60,459 bases of DNA from Blautia sp. (lineage in GTDB: Bacteria; Bacillota; Clostridia; Lachnospirales; Lachnospiraceae): positions 1 through 60,459 of the forward strand of contig JARIAR010000052.1 in the NCBI GenBank assembly GCA_029257805.1, written 5' to 3'. Position 1 is the stretch's first letter; each line of letters begins with the position of its first letter. Below are positions 16,475-25,285 of this stretch, one piece after another. The notes under the pieces are model-generated. The model saw only the letters and a list, made by a program, of their open reading frames with translations. It did not search any database and had not been told where the DNA came from. The position numbers and the translations under genes are program-made.

Positions 16475-16906
16475 TTACAAATATTTCTTTAACTTTTCCA
16501 CGTTTTCTTCTTCTGCTTTTTTTAAACTTTCCATAAGATCGCAAATGTCTTTTTCTGCTTCTCCTGCATATTGGTGAAGCTTTTTCTGTGCCTCAATAAT
16601 TCCCATTGTACTTCCATTTATTAACATTTCTGCAATTGCTGAAACAGAATGATCTTTCATTGTTTTACCAGTAATCATTAAATACGTTCTGATTTTCTCA
16701 AAGGTATTCAGCCCTTTTTCATCAAATCCATTCTTATTTAACATATCCCCTGCTTTTTTATAAAATTTCCAGTATTCTTCCTGCTGCTTTTTTAACACCT
16801 CTCTAAAAATTTCATCTTCTGTTATTTCCAAAAGCTGTCCTAATGTTTCCACTCCCATTTGAGAATTTTGATAGATATAATTTAACAGTTCTGCATTTGT
16901 ATTCAT
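16475..16906 (-). CDS. Conserved helical protein of unknown function
   Basis: This 143-residue, highly charged protein is predicted by eye to be almost entirely alpha-helical, with heptad-like stretches (LGQLLEITEDEIFREVLKKQQEEYWKFYKKAG and the C-terminal KKAEEENVEKLKKYL). There is no signal peptide or membrane segment. The layout recalls DUF2383/ferritin-like four-helix proteins, but I see no clear metal-ligand set. It stands alone between the aroF promoter and sigE, with its own A/G-rich ribosome site. Confidence 0.7.
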   Translation of the reverse strand: MNTNAELLNYIYQNSQMGVETLGQLLEITEDEIFREVLKKQQEEYWKFYKKAGDMLNKNGFDEKGLNTFEKIRTYLMITGKTMKDHSVSAIAEMLINGSTMGIIEAQKKLHQYAGEAEKDICDLMESLKKAEEENVEKLKKYL

Positions 16907-16961
16907 ACTTGCTCTCCTTGCTTTTTTCTTAGTATGTCTTTTCTAAAAAAAATTATACAAA

Positions 16962-17008
16962 AAACGCAGCCACCAGAATAATTCTTTTTCCAGGACTGCG
17001 GTTTTTAT
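16962..17008 (-). terminator. Terminator of spoIIGA-sigE
   Basis: On the minus strand AAAAACCGCAG pairs with CTGCGTTTTTT, with CC/GG pairs inside, and the hairpin ends in T6. It lies 12 bases after the sigE stop. Confidence 0.8.
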
Positions 17009-17020
17009 ACTCTTTATTTG

Positions 17021-17746
17021 TTATTCATACCTTACAATTTCTTTCTTCAAACGTTTCATAATCCTTTTTTCCAATCTGGAAATATATGATTGAGAAATTC
17101 CAAGAAGATCAGCAACTTCTTTTTGTGTCTTTTCTCTTCCTTCCCCCCGTCCAAGGCCAAAACGTAACTTAATAATCGTCTGTTCTCTTGGCGAAAGTTT
17201 GGAAATGGCTTTTCCTAAAAGGGTAATTTCCACTTCATCTTCCAGATGACGGGAAATAACATCTTCATCTGTACCAAGAATATCGGAAAGCAGCAGCTCA
17301 TTTCCATCCCAATCTACATTCAAAGGTTCATCAATAGATACTTCCATTTTTGTTTTACTATTTCTACGTAAATACATTAAAATTTCATTTTCAATACATC
17401 TTGACGCATACGTTGCCAGCTTGATCTTTTTAACAGGATTGAAGGTATTAATTGCTTTAATAAGTCCGATCGTCCCTATAGAAATCAAATCTTCCACACC
17501 TACTCCTGTATTATCAAATTTTTTTGCAATATAAACAACAAGCCGAAGATTATGCTCAATCAAAATGGATTTTGCCTCTTTCTCCTGCTCCGTCCCAAGT
17601 TTACTTAAAACAAATGCTTCTCTCTGCGGCTCTAATGGTGCGGGAAGAACATCACTCCCTCCAATATAATAAAGTTCTCTTGCCCTTCCAAATACAAATC
17701 TTGATATAACCGGAAACGAATTGTTATTAACACCCACTGCATTCAT
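17021..17746 (-). CDS. sigE: Sporulation sigma factor SigE (pro-sigma E)
   Basis: This 241-residue sigma-70 family factor drives early mother-cell sporulation genes. Region 2 has [14 protein letters not shown] and [19 protein letters not shown]; region 4 has [25 protein letters not shown]. The N-terminal propeptide ends at the processing motif [11 protein letters not shown] (YY at 26-27), which the SpoIIGA protease cleaves in known pro-SigE. It lies 11 bases after spoIIGA. Unlike many relatives, sigG does not follow: a terminator ends the unit. Confidence 0.97.
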   Translation of the reverse strand: MNAVGVNNNSFPVISRFVFGRARELYYIGGSDVLPAPLEPQREAFVLSKLGTEQEKEAKSILIEHNLRLVVYIAKKFDNTGVGVEDLISIGTIGLIKAINTFNPVKKIKLATYASRCIENEILMYLRRNSKTKMEVSIDEPLNVDWDGNELLLSDILGTDEDVISRHLEDEVEITLLGKAISKLSPREQTIIKLRFGLGRGEGREKTQKEVADLLGISQSYISRLEKRIMKRLKKEIVRYE

Positions 17747-17757
17747 GCTCTTTCCCC

Positions 17758-18609
17758 CTAATGTAATAATCTTGAATTTAATAATACCTTGTATTCCTGT
17801 TCCAAAGCAGAAGGGTCATGCGGCAGAGCAACTACAGGATTTTCCACATGTACCACTTCTTTTGGTGTGTGAATACAAAGATCTTCAAGCGTAACTGCTA
17901 AAAGCATTCCCTGGTTTTGACCCACCGTGCGGCAAGGCACAAACCTTGGATGCAGATCAGCAAGTTCCGTACTTTCCTGCTCCCCCACATTTTCTATAAG
18001 GTGTTTTAATTTTTCAGTCATATCTTTTGGCAATATGGTTTCCAAAAAATTCGGATTTATAACAGAAACTGGTTTTCCACTTAAAGGCTCTTCAAGAAGA
18101 TTTCCAGAATCATAAAAACCATATGCTGACTGTACATTTCCTCCATATGAAAGTGTGATTGGATAAATATGTTTCATTTTTATCCGCAAAGAATCTCCTA
18201 CGTATATAAAAGCAGACAATCCTAAATACGTACAAACAGCAAATAGCAGAAAGGTTCTTATTGTAATCTTCTGCCCGGAAGCCAAAAGCTCCCAGAAGCC
18301 TCCACATAAAAATGCCATCAAATACAACGTTACCATCGCCTTTGCTAAAAGCCCGCCTTTTTTCAATCCACAACCTATACGTATCATGACATATGCACAT
18401 GCACCATGACACAAAATTGCTGCCGGAAGGAAATCCCCCGTTGGTATATAGAGAATAAGACATGAAAAGAAAGCCCCTATTGCAGCTGCAAGAAAAACTC
18501 TTTTCCGGCTCTTTCGAGTGGAAAGCAACATTCCTACAATCCGCAAAAGGAAATAATCCATTAAAAGATTTGCCATAAAGACTATGTCTATGTATACTTC
18601 ATAATACAT
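17758..18609 (-). CDS. spoIIGA: Sigma-E processing peptidase SpoIIGA
   Basis: This 283-residue membrane aspartic protease activates pro-SigE after a signal from the forespore. Five hydrophobic segments fill residues 1-~140. The soluble C-terminal half has the aspartic-protease motif FYDSGN (Asp167). Length is slightly below B. subtilis SpoIIGA (309). It is first in the operon with sigE, under a promoter with Spo0A features. Confidence 0.95.
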   Translation of the reverse strand: MYYEVYIDIVFMANLLMDYFLLRIVGMLLSTRKSRKRVFLAAAIGAFFSCLILYIPTGDFLPAAILCHGACAYVMIRIGCGLKKGGLLAKAMVTLYLMAFLCGGFWELLASGQKITIRTFLLFAVCTYLGLSAFIYVGDSLRIKMKHIYPITLSYGGNVQSAYGFYDSGNLLEEPLSGKPVSVINPNFLETILPKDMTEKLKHLIENVGEQESTELADLHPRFVPCRTVGQNQGMLLAVTLEDLCIHTPKEVVHVENPVVALPHDPSALEQEYKVLLNSRLLH

Positions 18610-18658
18610 AAAAAGCCCCCCTGTAACCTGTCAATCCTCCACTTTGGTAAGTGAATTC

Positions 18659-18692
18659 ATTATAGGTGATAGGGGGTGCATAATTTGTCAAA
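18659..18692 (-). promoter_or_regulatory. Spo0A-type spoIIG promoter with overlapping 0A box
   Basis: TTGACA (18691-18686) and TATAAT (18664-18659) are separated by 21 bases, too far for ordinary sigma-A use. This echoes the 22-bp spacing of the B. subtilis spoIIG promoter. A perfect 0A box, TTTGTCAAA (18684-18692, plus strand), overlaps the -35. A 7/9 match, TTCGACTCA, is at 18728-18736. Confidence 0.8.
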
Positions 18693-18752
18693 ATCGCAGA
18701 GAGTTTCTTAAGAATTTCTCGTTATAATTCGACTCAAAATCTCGATATTTTA

Positions 18753-19523
18753 TTAATTATCTTTATTTTTTTCATGAAGAGACTCCATCATCATACGAAG
18801 TTCTCGAACCGGAAATTGTCCTGGTGCAGATGCAGTTCCCGTATATCCAAATGTGACACTAGATCCAAAATTCTCCCCTGCAATACGGCTCATGGATCCA
18901 GTATTTCCCATTGATATAGAAATCAGAGGTTTTTCTATATTTTCTGATACAGACTTTGTTATTTGCATCATAACTGCTGTATCTTCAAATTCCTTTGGCA
19001 TTTCTGCTATTTTTAGAATATCCGCTCCTGTTTGCTCTAACATGTGGAAACGTTCTTTTAAAGCATCCCTCTCCTCTGTTTTTTCAAAGTCGTGAAAAGA
19101 TGCAATCACCTTTATCCCGGTTTTCTGAAGTTCTTTTATAAGTTTCTTCTTTTCATCCATTTCTTCACATGCTTCTATATCGGCCAAATCAATTTTACCG
19201 GTTTTTGCAGCTTCTATATTTTTCTTTATATAATCTGCTATGTCAATCTCCACATTCCCGCCTTCTTTTTTTGTACGAATCGTAAACAGAAGCGGCTTCT
19301 GCCCTAAAATATCAGAAAGTGTTTCAAGTGTCCTTTTTATCTTCTCTGAGTCCTGTAAATTTGCATAAAAATCAGCTCTCCATTCTACAAGATCAGCTCC
19401 GGCTTTTACTGCCTCTACTGCTTCCTCTTTCAATTTCTCTTCTGTCGTTCCCATAAGAGATACACAAATTTTAGGGATTCCTTCTCCCAAGATAAGATTT
19501 TTAATATGAATGGGTTTTGTCAT
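18753..19523 (-). CDS. aroD: Type I 3-dehydroquinate dehydratase
   Basis: This 256-residue enzyme dehydrates 3-dehydroquinate to 3-dehydroshikimate. Type I features are the catalytic histidine in VIASFHDFEKT, the Schiff-base lysine in DILKIAEMPK, and the end motif FGYTGTASAPGQFPV. An AAGGAGA site precedes the ATG. It is divergent from aroE, the next enzyme of the pathway, across 58 bases. Confidence 0.95.
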   Translation of the reverse strand: MTKPIHIKNLILGEGIPKICVSLMGTTEEKLKEEAVEAVKAGADLVEWRADFYANLQDSEKIKRTLETLSDILGQKPLLFTIRTKKEGGNVEIDIADYIKKNIEAAKTGKIDLADIEACEEMDEKKKLIKELQKTGIKVIASFHDFEKTEERDALKERFHMLEQTGADILKIAEMPKEFEDTAVMMQITKSVSENIEKPLISISMGNTGSMSRIAGENFGSSVTFGYTGTASAPGQFPVRELRMMMESLHEKNKDN

Positions 19524-19526
19524 TTC

Positions 19527-19555
19527 TTGACATCTCCTTTTCTGTAGAATAAAAT
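19527..19555 (+). promoter_or_regulatory. aroE promoter
   Basis: TTGACA (19527-19532), 17 bp, TAAAAT (19550-19555), then GGAGG at 19570-19574 and the start codon at 19582. Confidence 0.8.
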
Positions 19556-19581
19556 AAGGATAAAAAACTGGAGGCTTCTAT

Positions 19582-20451
19582 ATGAATCCCATTACCGGAC
19601 ACACACAACTTACAGCACTTCTTGGAAGTCCTGTCTCACACAGTATTTCTCCTCTTATGCACAATGAAGCATTTCGTATGCTTTCTCTTGATTATGTTTA
19701 TCTGTGTTTTGATGTTACAGAAAACACGCTTACACAGGCTGTAAACGGCTTAAAAGCCTGTGGAATTCGCGGGTTCAATCTTACAATGCCCTGCAAGAAC
19801 AAAATTGTTGATCTTCTTGATGAACTCTCACCCTCTGCCCGGCTCATTGGCGCTGTTAATACTGTTGTAAATGAAAATGGCCGTCTGGTTGGCTATAATA
19901 CAGACGGAATTGGTTTTATGCGATCGGTTGAGAATGCTGGACATCACATTACCGGAAAAACCATTACTCTTATGGGTGCCGGAGGAGCAGCTACTGCAAT
20001 TTGTGCACAGGCAGCTCTTGATGGTGTTAAGACTATTCACATTTTTGCCCGAAAAACCAGCCGCTTCTGGACACGTACACAACAACTGGCAGATACTATA
20101 AACAAAACGCTTTCCTGCCGCGTACTCCTTCATGAACATGCGGATCAAAACGCGCTGAAACATGCCCTTGACGATAGTTCCCTTTTCATTAACGGTACTT
20201 CTGTCGGTATGGCTCCTCATACAGATGTTTCCATTATTCCGGATCCCTCATTTTTTCATCCGGGCCTGATCGTATCCGACGTCATTTACAATCCCAAAGA
20301 AACACGCCTTTTAAAAGAAGCCGCATCTGTGGGATGCTCCGTATTTAACGGCATGTACATGCTTCTCTATCAAGGGGCAGAAGCATTTCGTCTGTGGACA
20401 GGCAAAGAAATGCCGACAGAACAGATCAAAGCCAAATATTTTGCTGAATAA
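19582..20451 (+). CDS. aroE: Shikimate dehydrogenase (NADP)
   Basis: This 289-residue enzyme reduces 3-dehydroshikimate to shikimate. It has the substrate motif GSPVSHSISPLMHNEAF, the catalytic Lys/Asp regions (NLTMPCKNKI, GYNTDGIGF), and the Rossmann glycine loop LMGAGGAATAI. Length is typical. It is divergent from aroD and ends at a strong terminator. Confidence 0.96.
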   Translation: MNPITGHTQLTALLGSPVSHSISPLMHNEAFRMLSLDYVYLCFDVTENTLTQAVNGLKACGIRGFNLTMPCKNKIVDLLDELSPSARLIGAVNTVVNENGRLVGYNTDGIGFMRSVENAGHHITGKTITLMGAGGAATAICAQAALDGVKTIHIFARKTSRFWTRTQQLADTINKTLSCRVLLHEHADQNALKHALDDSSLFINGTSVGMAPHTDVSIIPDPSFFHPGLIVSDVIYNPKETRLLKEAASVGCSVFNGMYMLLYQGAEAFRLWTGKEMPTEQIKAKYFAE

Positions 20452-20474
20452 GTTATTTCCCATATGTATAAACA

Positions 20475-20514
20475 AAGTGCACAGCTCCTATAAAGGATGC
20501 TGTACACTTTTTTC
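20475..20514. terminator. Terminator between aroE and thrS
   Basis: AAGTGCACAGC (20475-20485) pairs with GCTGTACACTT (20499-20509) with one mismatch. T6 follows on the plus strand and TTTGTTT on the minus, so it can serve both convergent genes. Confidence 0.85.
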
Positions 20515-20517
20515 TTT

Positions 20518-22479
20518 TTATTTAGATTCTTCGGAAACCTCAATTTTACGGATTTCTTTTGTACGAATTTCTTCTTTGATTGCGGAAATGAATTCGCTAA
20601 GATCCTTCATACCTTCATCACCAAGGTAACGGCTTCTTACAGAAACCTTACCTTCCTCCTCTTCTTTTGCACCAACTACCAACATATATGGTACTCTTGC
20701 AAGACGGGCTTCACGAATCTTATACCCCATTTTTTCAGAACGCTGATCCACAGAACAACGGATATTGTTTTCTCTTAACTGGGCTTCTACTTTTTCTGCA
20801 TAATCATTGAATTTTTCAGAAATCGGAATCACACGTACCTGCTCTGGGCAAAGCCAGGTAGGGAACATTCCTGCATATTTTTCAATCAGCCATGCCAGGG
20901 TACGTTCATAACAGCCCATAGATGTACGATGAATGATATATGGACGTTTCTTTTCGCCATTTTCATCAATATAATACATGTCAAACTGTTCTGCGAGAAG
21001 CGCATCCCACTGAATCGTGATCATGGTATCTTCTTTTCCATATACATTTTTTGCATTAATGTCTACTTTTGGTCCATAAAATGCAGCTTCTCCCACATCT
21101 TCTACAAATGGAATATTCAATTCCTGAAGCATTGTGCGAATATGATTTTCTGTCTCATCCCAAACTTCCGGATCTCCAATATATTTTTCTTTGTTCTCCG
21201 GATCCCATTTTGAAAGATGATATGTTACATCCTCTTCCACTCCAAGGGTTTTCAGACAATACTGTGCGAGAGCAATACAATCTTTAAATTCTTTTACCAT
21301 CTGATCCGGTCTTACAATTAAATGACCTTCTGAAATCGTAAACTGACGTACACGTGTTAATCCATGCATCTCTCCTGAATCTTCATTACGGAACAAAGTA
21401 GAAGTTTCTCCATAACGAAGAGGCAGATCACGATAGCTATGCTGTTCTGCTTTATATACGTAATACTGGAATGGGCATGTCATAGGACGAAGAGCATATA
21501 CTTCTTTATCCTTTTCTTCATCACCAAGTACAAACATTCCATCTTTATAATGATCCCAGTGTCCGGAAATCTTATACAGATCGCTCTTTGCCATTAATGG
21601 TGTTTTTGTACGGATATATCCTCGTTTTGCTTCCTCATCTTCAATCCATCTCTGAAGTTCCTGCATCATAATAACACCATTTGGCATGATCAGTGGAAGA
21701 CCCTGACCAATTACATCAACTGTTGTGAACAATTTCATTTCACGTCCAAGTTTATTGTGATCACGTTTTTTTGCCTCTTCCATCTGCTCCAGATGTGCTT
21801 TCAATTCATCTTTTGAACCATATGCTGTTCCATATACACGCGTAAGCATCTGATTTTTTTCACTGCCTCTCCAGTATGCACCGGATGCAGAAAGAAGTTT
21901 AAAAGCTTTAATTCCTTTTGTGCTCATAAGATGAGGACCTGCACATAAATCAACCCATTCTCCCTGGGAATAAAATGAAATTTCTTCGCCTTCCGGCAAA
22001 TCTTCAATTAATTCCACTTTATAAGGCTCATTTTTTTCTTTAAAAAATGCAATTGCCTCTTCTCTGGACTTTGTAAATTTCTGAATTTTTTCGCCCTTTT
22101 TAATGATTTTTTTCATTTCTTTTTCAATGGCATCCAAATCTTCTCTTGAAAATGGCGGACATTCAAAATCATAATAAAAACCACTGTCAATAGATGGGCC
22201 AATTGCTACTTTTGCTTCCGGATAAAGTCTCTGAACAGCTTCTGCCAGAACATGAGATGCTGTGTGGCGAAGTGCTGCCAGACCTTTTTCGTCTTTTGCT
22301 GTAAGAATATTTACTTCACAATCGCGGTCAACCATTGTCCTAAGATCCACAACTTCCCCGTTTATTTCACCTGCGCATGCAGCTCGGGCTAATCCCTCAC
22401 TGATATCAAATGCAATATCAATGACCGATTTTGCTTCTGCATATTCTTTTTTTGATCCATCTTTTAATGTTATAATCAT
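20518..22479 (-). CDS. thrS: Threonyl-tRNA synthetase
   Basis: This 653-residue class II synthetase charges tRNA-Thr. It has an N-terminal TGS domain (1-~62), the editing domain with RHTASHVLAEAV, and the catalytic core with the zinc-site segment RPMTCPFQYYVYK and TRVRQF. A C-terminal anticodon-binding domain is also present (QVRVIPISEKFNDYA, EKMGYKIREARLARVPYMLVVG). It is full length and controlled by the T-box leader at 22500-22756. Confidence 0.97.
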   Translation of the reverse strand: MIITLKDGSKKEYAEAKSVIDIAFDISEGLARAACAGEINGEVVDLRTMVDRDCEVNILTAKDEKGLAALRHTASHVLAEAVQRLYPEAKVAIGPSIDSGFYYDFECPPFSREDLDAIEKEMKKIIKKGEKIQKFTKSREEAIAFFKEKNEPYKVELIEDLPEGEEISFYSQGEWVDLCAGPHLMSTKGIKAFKLLSASGAYWRGSEKNQMLTRVYGTAYGSKDELKAHLEQMEEAKKRDHNKLGREMKLFTTVDVIGQGLPLIMPNGVIMMQELQRWIEDEEAKRGYIRTKTPLMAKSDLYKISGHWDHYKDGMFVLGDEEKDKEVYALRPMTCPFQYYVYKAEQHSYRDLPLRYGETSTLFRNEDSGEMHGLTRVRQFTISEGHLIVRPDQMVKEFKDCIALAQYCLKTLGVEEDVTYHLSKWDPENKEKYIGDPEVWDETENHIRTMLQELNIPFVEDVGEAAFYGPKVDINAKNVYGKEDTMITIQWDALLAEQFDMYYIDENGEKKRPYIIHRTSMGCYERTLAWLIEKYAGMFPTWLCPEQVRVIPISEKFNDYAEKVEAQLRENNIRCSVDQRSEKMGYKIREARLARVPYMLVVGAKEEEEGKVSVRSRYLGDEGMKDLSEFISAIKEEIRTKEIRKIEVSEESK

Positions 22480-22499
22480 AATATTCTCCCTTCCTGAAA

Positions 22500-22756
22500 T
22501 ATAAAAAAGTCCCTTACAATGTTTTCACACTGTAAGGGACGAGTTCTCTTCTCGCGGTTCCACCCTGCTTGTGATATCCAATCATCTGGAAAAATCACCA
22601 CTTGTTTGATGATAACGGAATCACCGGACCTGATTAGGGCCACTCAGAGGTAGTTTTCAACTGCTTCCTGATAAGATGCTTTCAGCAATTACATCTCTCT
22701 CTGAAACATTCCACAGCTTACTCGTCTCGTCAACGTGTTTTTATTTATCTACTATG
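22500..22756 (-). promoter_or_regulatory. T-box riboswitch for thrS
   Basis: The minus strand carries the canonical T-box AGGGTGGAACCGCGAG (complement of 22551-22566) just before a 10-bp terminator (22531-22540 with 22509-22518) and T6. The UGGA bulge fits a tRNA with U73. A likely specifier codon ACC (threonine) is at 22651-22649, in the AACTACCTC segment at the 3' side of stem I. Uncharged tRNA-Thr should promote read-through. The exact stem I fold was not computed. Confidence 0.92.
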
Positions 22757-22762
22757 AACCAC

Positions 22763-22791
22763 ATTATATACGTGGAATTTCAGTTTGTCAA
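22763..22791 (-). promoter_or_regulatory. thrS promoter, perfect consensus
   Basis: TTGACA (22791-22786), 17 bp, TATAAT (22768-22763), starting the T-box transcript near 22756. Confidence 0.9.
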
Positions 22792-22798
22792 TGGCGAT

Positions 22799-23545
22799 TC
22801 AAATATTTCCTTTTATCCGTTCTTTCATAAGTGCAAATACCTCTCTTACTATATAATGTATCTGCATAAAAGAATCAGATGGTGCTGCGATTCCTACCGG
22901 TGCTGCATAACCTATTTTTTTCGCAAGACGAACCGCCCTGTATACGTGAAAATTATTTGACAATATACCTGTATACTTATTTTTACATCCTGTAATTTTA
23001 TCGGAAAATTCCAGATTTTCTTTTGTATCTGTAGATTTCTCTTCCAAAATCAAACGTTTCCATGAAATTCCTCTGTCTAAAAGATATTTTTTCATACAAA
23101 GTGCCTCTGTGATATCCTCTCCCTGACCTTGGCCTCCTGATAAAATCAGCTTTGTATATGGATTGTCCACTGCATAGGAATATGCCTTATCCAGTCTTTT
23201 TTTTAGAGCTTTTGAGGGCACTTCTCCTTTTACATGTGCCCCAAGAACAACTACATAATCCAGATTTTTCTTTCCATTACACCGCATCCCGGATATTACT
23301 TTTTTACAAAGATACACAAAAACCAGGAAACATACCAAAAACACTACTGTAAACATATACACGAGCCACTGGAGAAACGAATCCGGATTTTCTTTTTTCT
23401 GTTTCAAAAAAAATCCCATTGCAGCCATTACAACAGAGCCCAAAAACCAAATCCATGCAAAATCTGTATGAATTCCGGAATAAATCAAGATCATAAGATA
23501 ATAGGCCACAAAAATGACTGCTGCAGCAAAATATAAGTTTTCCAT
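22799..23545 (-). CDS. YdcF/DUF218 family membrane protein
   Basis: This 248-residue protein has three hydrophobic N-terminal segments (5-23, 29-46 and 61-83). A DUF218 domain follows (VVVLGAHVKGEVPSKALKKRLDKA, LILSGGQGQGEDITEA, ILEEKSTDTKENLEFS, ILSNNFHVYRAVRLAKK). The fold is shared with SanA and YdcF; roles in envelope or vancomycin sensitivity are known for some members but not assignable here. It lies upstream of thrS but is separated by the thrS promoter. Confidence 0.87.
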   Translation of the reverse strand: MENLYFAAAVIFVAYYLMILIYSGIHTDFAWIWFLGSVVMAAMGFFLKQKKENPDSFLQWLVYMFTVVFLVCFLVFVYLCKKVISGMRCNGKKNLDYVVVLGAHVKGEVPSKALKKRLDKAYSYAVDNPYTKLILSGGQGQGEDITEALCMKKYLLDRGISWKRLILEEKSTDTKENLEFSDKITGCKNKYTGILSNNFHVYRAVRLAKKIGYAAPVGIAAPSDSFMQIHYIVREVFALMKERIKGNI

Positions 23546-23567
23546 ATTTTTCCTCCTCCCGTTTTTC

Positions 23568-23598
23568 TAAAAAAGGCTGCCGATCATTACGGCAGCCT
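23568..23598 (-). terminator. Terminator of the SEC-C gene
   Basis: On the minus strand AGGCTGCCG (23598-23590) pairs perfectly with CGGCAGCCT (23582-23574), followed by T6. Confidence 0.9.
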
Positions 23599-23615
23599 CT
23601 CTCATTTATTCTTCT

Positions 23616-24125
23616 TTATTTTCCACAGCAATGTTTATATTTCTTGCCGCTTCCACATGGACATGGATCATTACGTCCAATTTTATGTGCCTTTACAATT
23701 GTTCCGGACTTTTTCTGTTCCATATACAGTTCTTTTTTCTTTTCTGCAGTGAAAATTTTATCCCACTGAGGAAGATTATAAAGCCAGTCTGCTTTTGCAT
23801 CTACCATGTTTTTGTAAAGCAGTTCTTTATCAAAAGCCAGATTTACTTTTGTATCCTCATCCATTGTTTCAATTGGATTCGGAACTTTCAGACTATCGTT
23901 AATTCCATCAAGGAATCCAACCATTGTCAAAACTTCCTGACCATATTTTTCAGCAAGCTCTTTGACTGTACCTGACACAACTTCATCCGGAGTTTCAAGA
24001 AGCTGCTCGTAAATATTTTTTTCAATGTTGAAATAATTTGCCCAGAATCTCTGAAGCTTATTGCGGTCTGCCTGCTGATCGTAAGCGATGGAACGCCACT
24101 GCTCTAAGATAGTTTTATCGCCCAT
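23616..24125 (-). CDS. SEC-C metal-binding motif protein
   Basis: This 169-residue soluble protein ends in the SEC-C zinc-binding motif ([19 protein letters not shown]), also found at the SecA C-terminus. The helical N-terminal ~130 residues match no family I can name. Seen in many Firmicutes as a single gene. It has its own promoter and a strong terminator, so it is monocistronic. Confidence 0.85.
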   Translation of the reverse strand: MGDKTILEQWRSIAYDQQADRNKLQRFWANYFNIEKNIYEQLLETPDEVVSGTVKELAEKYGQEVLTMVGFLDGINDSLKVPNPIETMDEDTKVNLAFDKELLYKNMVDAKADWLYNLPQWDKIFTAEKKKELYMEQKKSGTIVKAHKIGRNDPCPCGSGKKYKHCCGK

Positions 24126-24182
24126 TTTTTAATCCTCTTTTCCAAAATTTCATCCATATTTGTGCTTCATTGAAGCGTTTTC

Positions 24183-24211
24183 ATTATAGCATCTTTTATA
24201 AAAAAACACAA
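24183..24211 (-). promoter_or_regulatory. Promoter of the SEC-C gene
   Basis: TTGTGT (24211-24206), 17 bp, TATAAT (24188-24183). Confidence 0.7.
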
Positions 24212-24222
24212 ACCAAAAAATT

Positions 24223-24273
24223 TTATTTTATTGAATAATTCTTTCTTTTTCTTCCCATACTATAAATGTCCAT
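24223..24273 (-). CDS. Possible 16-residue basic peptide ORF
   Basis: ATG at 24273 opens MDIYSMGRKRKNYSIK and stops at 24223. GGAGGGGG lies five bases upstream, one of the best ribosome sites in the window. The start is inside a hairpin (24265-24296) that would hide the site in RNA. No homologue is recalled, no clear promoter is seen, and coding status is uncertain. Confidence 0.35.
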   Translation of the reverse strand: MDIYSMGRKRKNYSIK

Positions 24274-24296
24274 TGGAACCCCCTCCAATGAACATT
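24265..24296. other. Hairpin over the ribosome site of the small ORF
   Basis: AATGT-C-CATTGGA (24265-24277) pairs with TCCAATG-A-ACATT (24284-24296), 12 bp with one internal mismatch. On the minus strand it holds most of the GGAGGGGG site in the loop and closing stem and the ATG in the stem. Confidence 0.5.
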
Positions 24297-24336
24297 CACC
24301 AAAGAAAAATTAAGAAATACTTATATCCTCCCCTTT

Positions 24337-24374
24337 GAAGTCTCAGAGATGTATCTATATATCTCTGAGGCTTC
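24337..24374. terminator. Hairpin downstream of the HAD gene
   Basis: GAAGTCTCAGAGAT (24337-24350) pairs with ATCTCTGAGGCTTC (24361-24374), 14 bp with one G-U. There is no T-run on the minus strand, so it is a probable but imperfect terminator for the gene ending at 24395. Confidence 0.5.
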
Positions 24375-24394
24375 TTCTCTTGTTTCTGTTCCTT

Positions 24395-25210
24395 TTATTG
24401 AACTCCTAACTTTTCAAGTTCTGTTACAGCCTGCTTGAAATTTTTAAATACAATCGCATGCATCCCGACTTTTTCTGCACCTTCGCAATTTTCCTTCTTA
24501 TCATCCAAAAACACGCTTTTAGAAGGATCAATACCATATCGCTTTAAGAGAGTTTTATATATTTGCGGTTCCGGCTTTAACTGGTTTACCTCGCATGAAA
24601 AAACAACACCATCTACATATTTTAAAAAGGACATCTGTGACCGATTTTTTTCTAGCATATAATGTCCATAATTGGATAAAATATAAGTATTTATACCTTG
24701 ATTTTTTAAATACTTCACCCAGGTTTCTGCATAATCCATGATAGAAATACACTCTGGGGTCCGCCGCATTACTTCCCGTATATCTTCAGCATATTCCGGA
24801 GCCAGATCTATACACTGGTTTACATATTCCTCCTCTGTAAGTACGCCTCGGTCTCTTTCATTCCACACATTACTTCGGAATGTAGCATCTGCAATTTTTT
24901 CATATTTATCTGAAGAAAAACCAAAGCTTTTAAGATACTCTTCCCATCCGAAATCCATTAATACATTCCCAACATCAAAAATTACATTCTCAATTTTCTG
25001 ATTATAATGCTTTTCCTTTTTTCCAAACATTTTATATGCTATTAAAAACATGTAAATCAGAAAAGGTACAAGGAATGATATCCCAAGTGCTCCCCAGAAC
25101 CTTCCTTTGGAATTTTCTCCGTTTCCAAAGGCAAAAATCATTGGCAGACAAAAAGCGACCAACAGCAAAATCACCGCCAGACCAGCCAATACTCTTTTCC
25201 TCTTTTTCAT
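24395..25210 (-). CDS. HAD-superfamily hydrolase with two N-terminal membrane segments
   Basis: This 271-residue protein has hydrophobic segments at about 8-28 and 39-60, then a HAD domain of the YihX/haloacid-dehalogenase type. Motif I is VIFDVGNVLMDF, motif II TYILSNYGH, motif III around LKPEPQIYKTLL, and motif IV VFLDDKKENCEGA. The membrane anchor on this otherwise cytosolic fold is unusual. The phosphatase substrate is unknown. It lies downstream of purA but is separated by a hairpin. Confidence 0.82.
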   Translation of the reverse strand: MKKRKRVLAGLAVILLLVAFCLPMIFAFGNGENSKGRFWGALGISFLVPFLIYMFLIAYKMFGKKEKHYNQKIENVIFDVGNVLMDFGWEEYLKSFGFSSDKYEKIADATFRSNVWNERDRGVLTEEEYVNQCIDLAPEYAEDIREVMRRTPECISIMDYAETWVKYLKNQGINTYILSNYGHYMLEKNRSQMSFLKYVDGVVFSCEVNQLKPEPQIYKTLLKRYGIDPSKSVFLDDKKENCEGAEKVGMHAIVFKNFKQAVTELEKLGVQ

Positions 25211-25241
25211 AATATTACTTACCTCTTATATTTATATAGAA

Positions 25242-25262
25242 TTTACGCCGGAGATAAACTCC
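25242..25262. terminator. Hairpin after purA
   Basis: CGCCGGAG (25242-25249) pairs with CTCCGGCG (25255-25262) around ATAAA. The T-rich tail is weak on the minus strand, so read-through to the HAD gene is possible. Confidence 0.55.
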
Positions 25263-25285
25263 GGCGCAAACTTTTAAATTATTTC

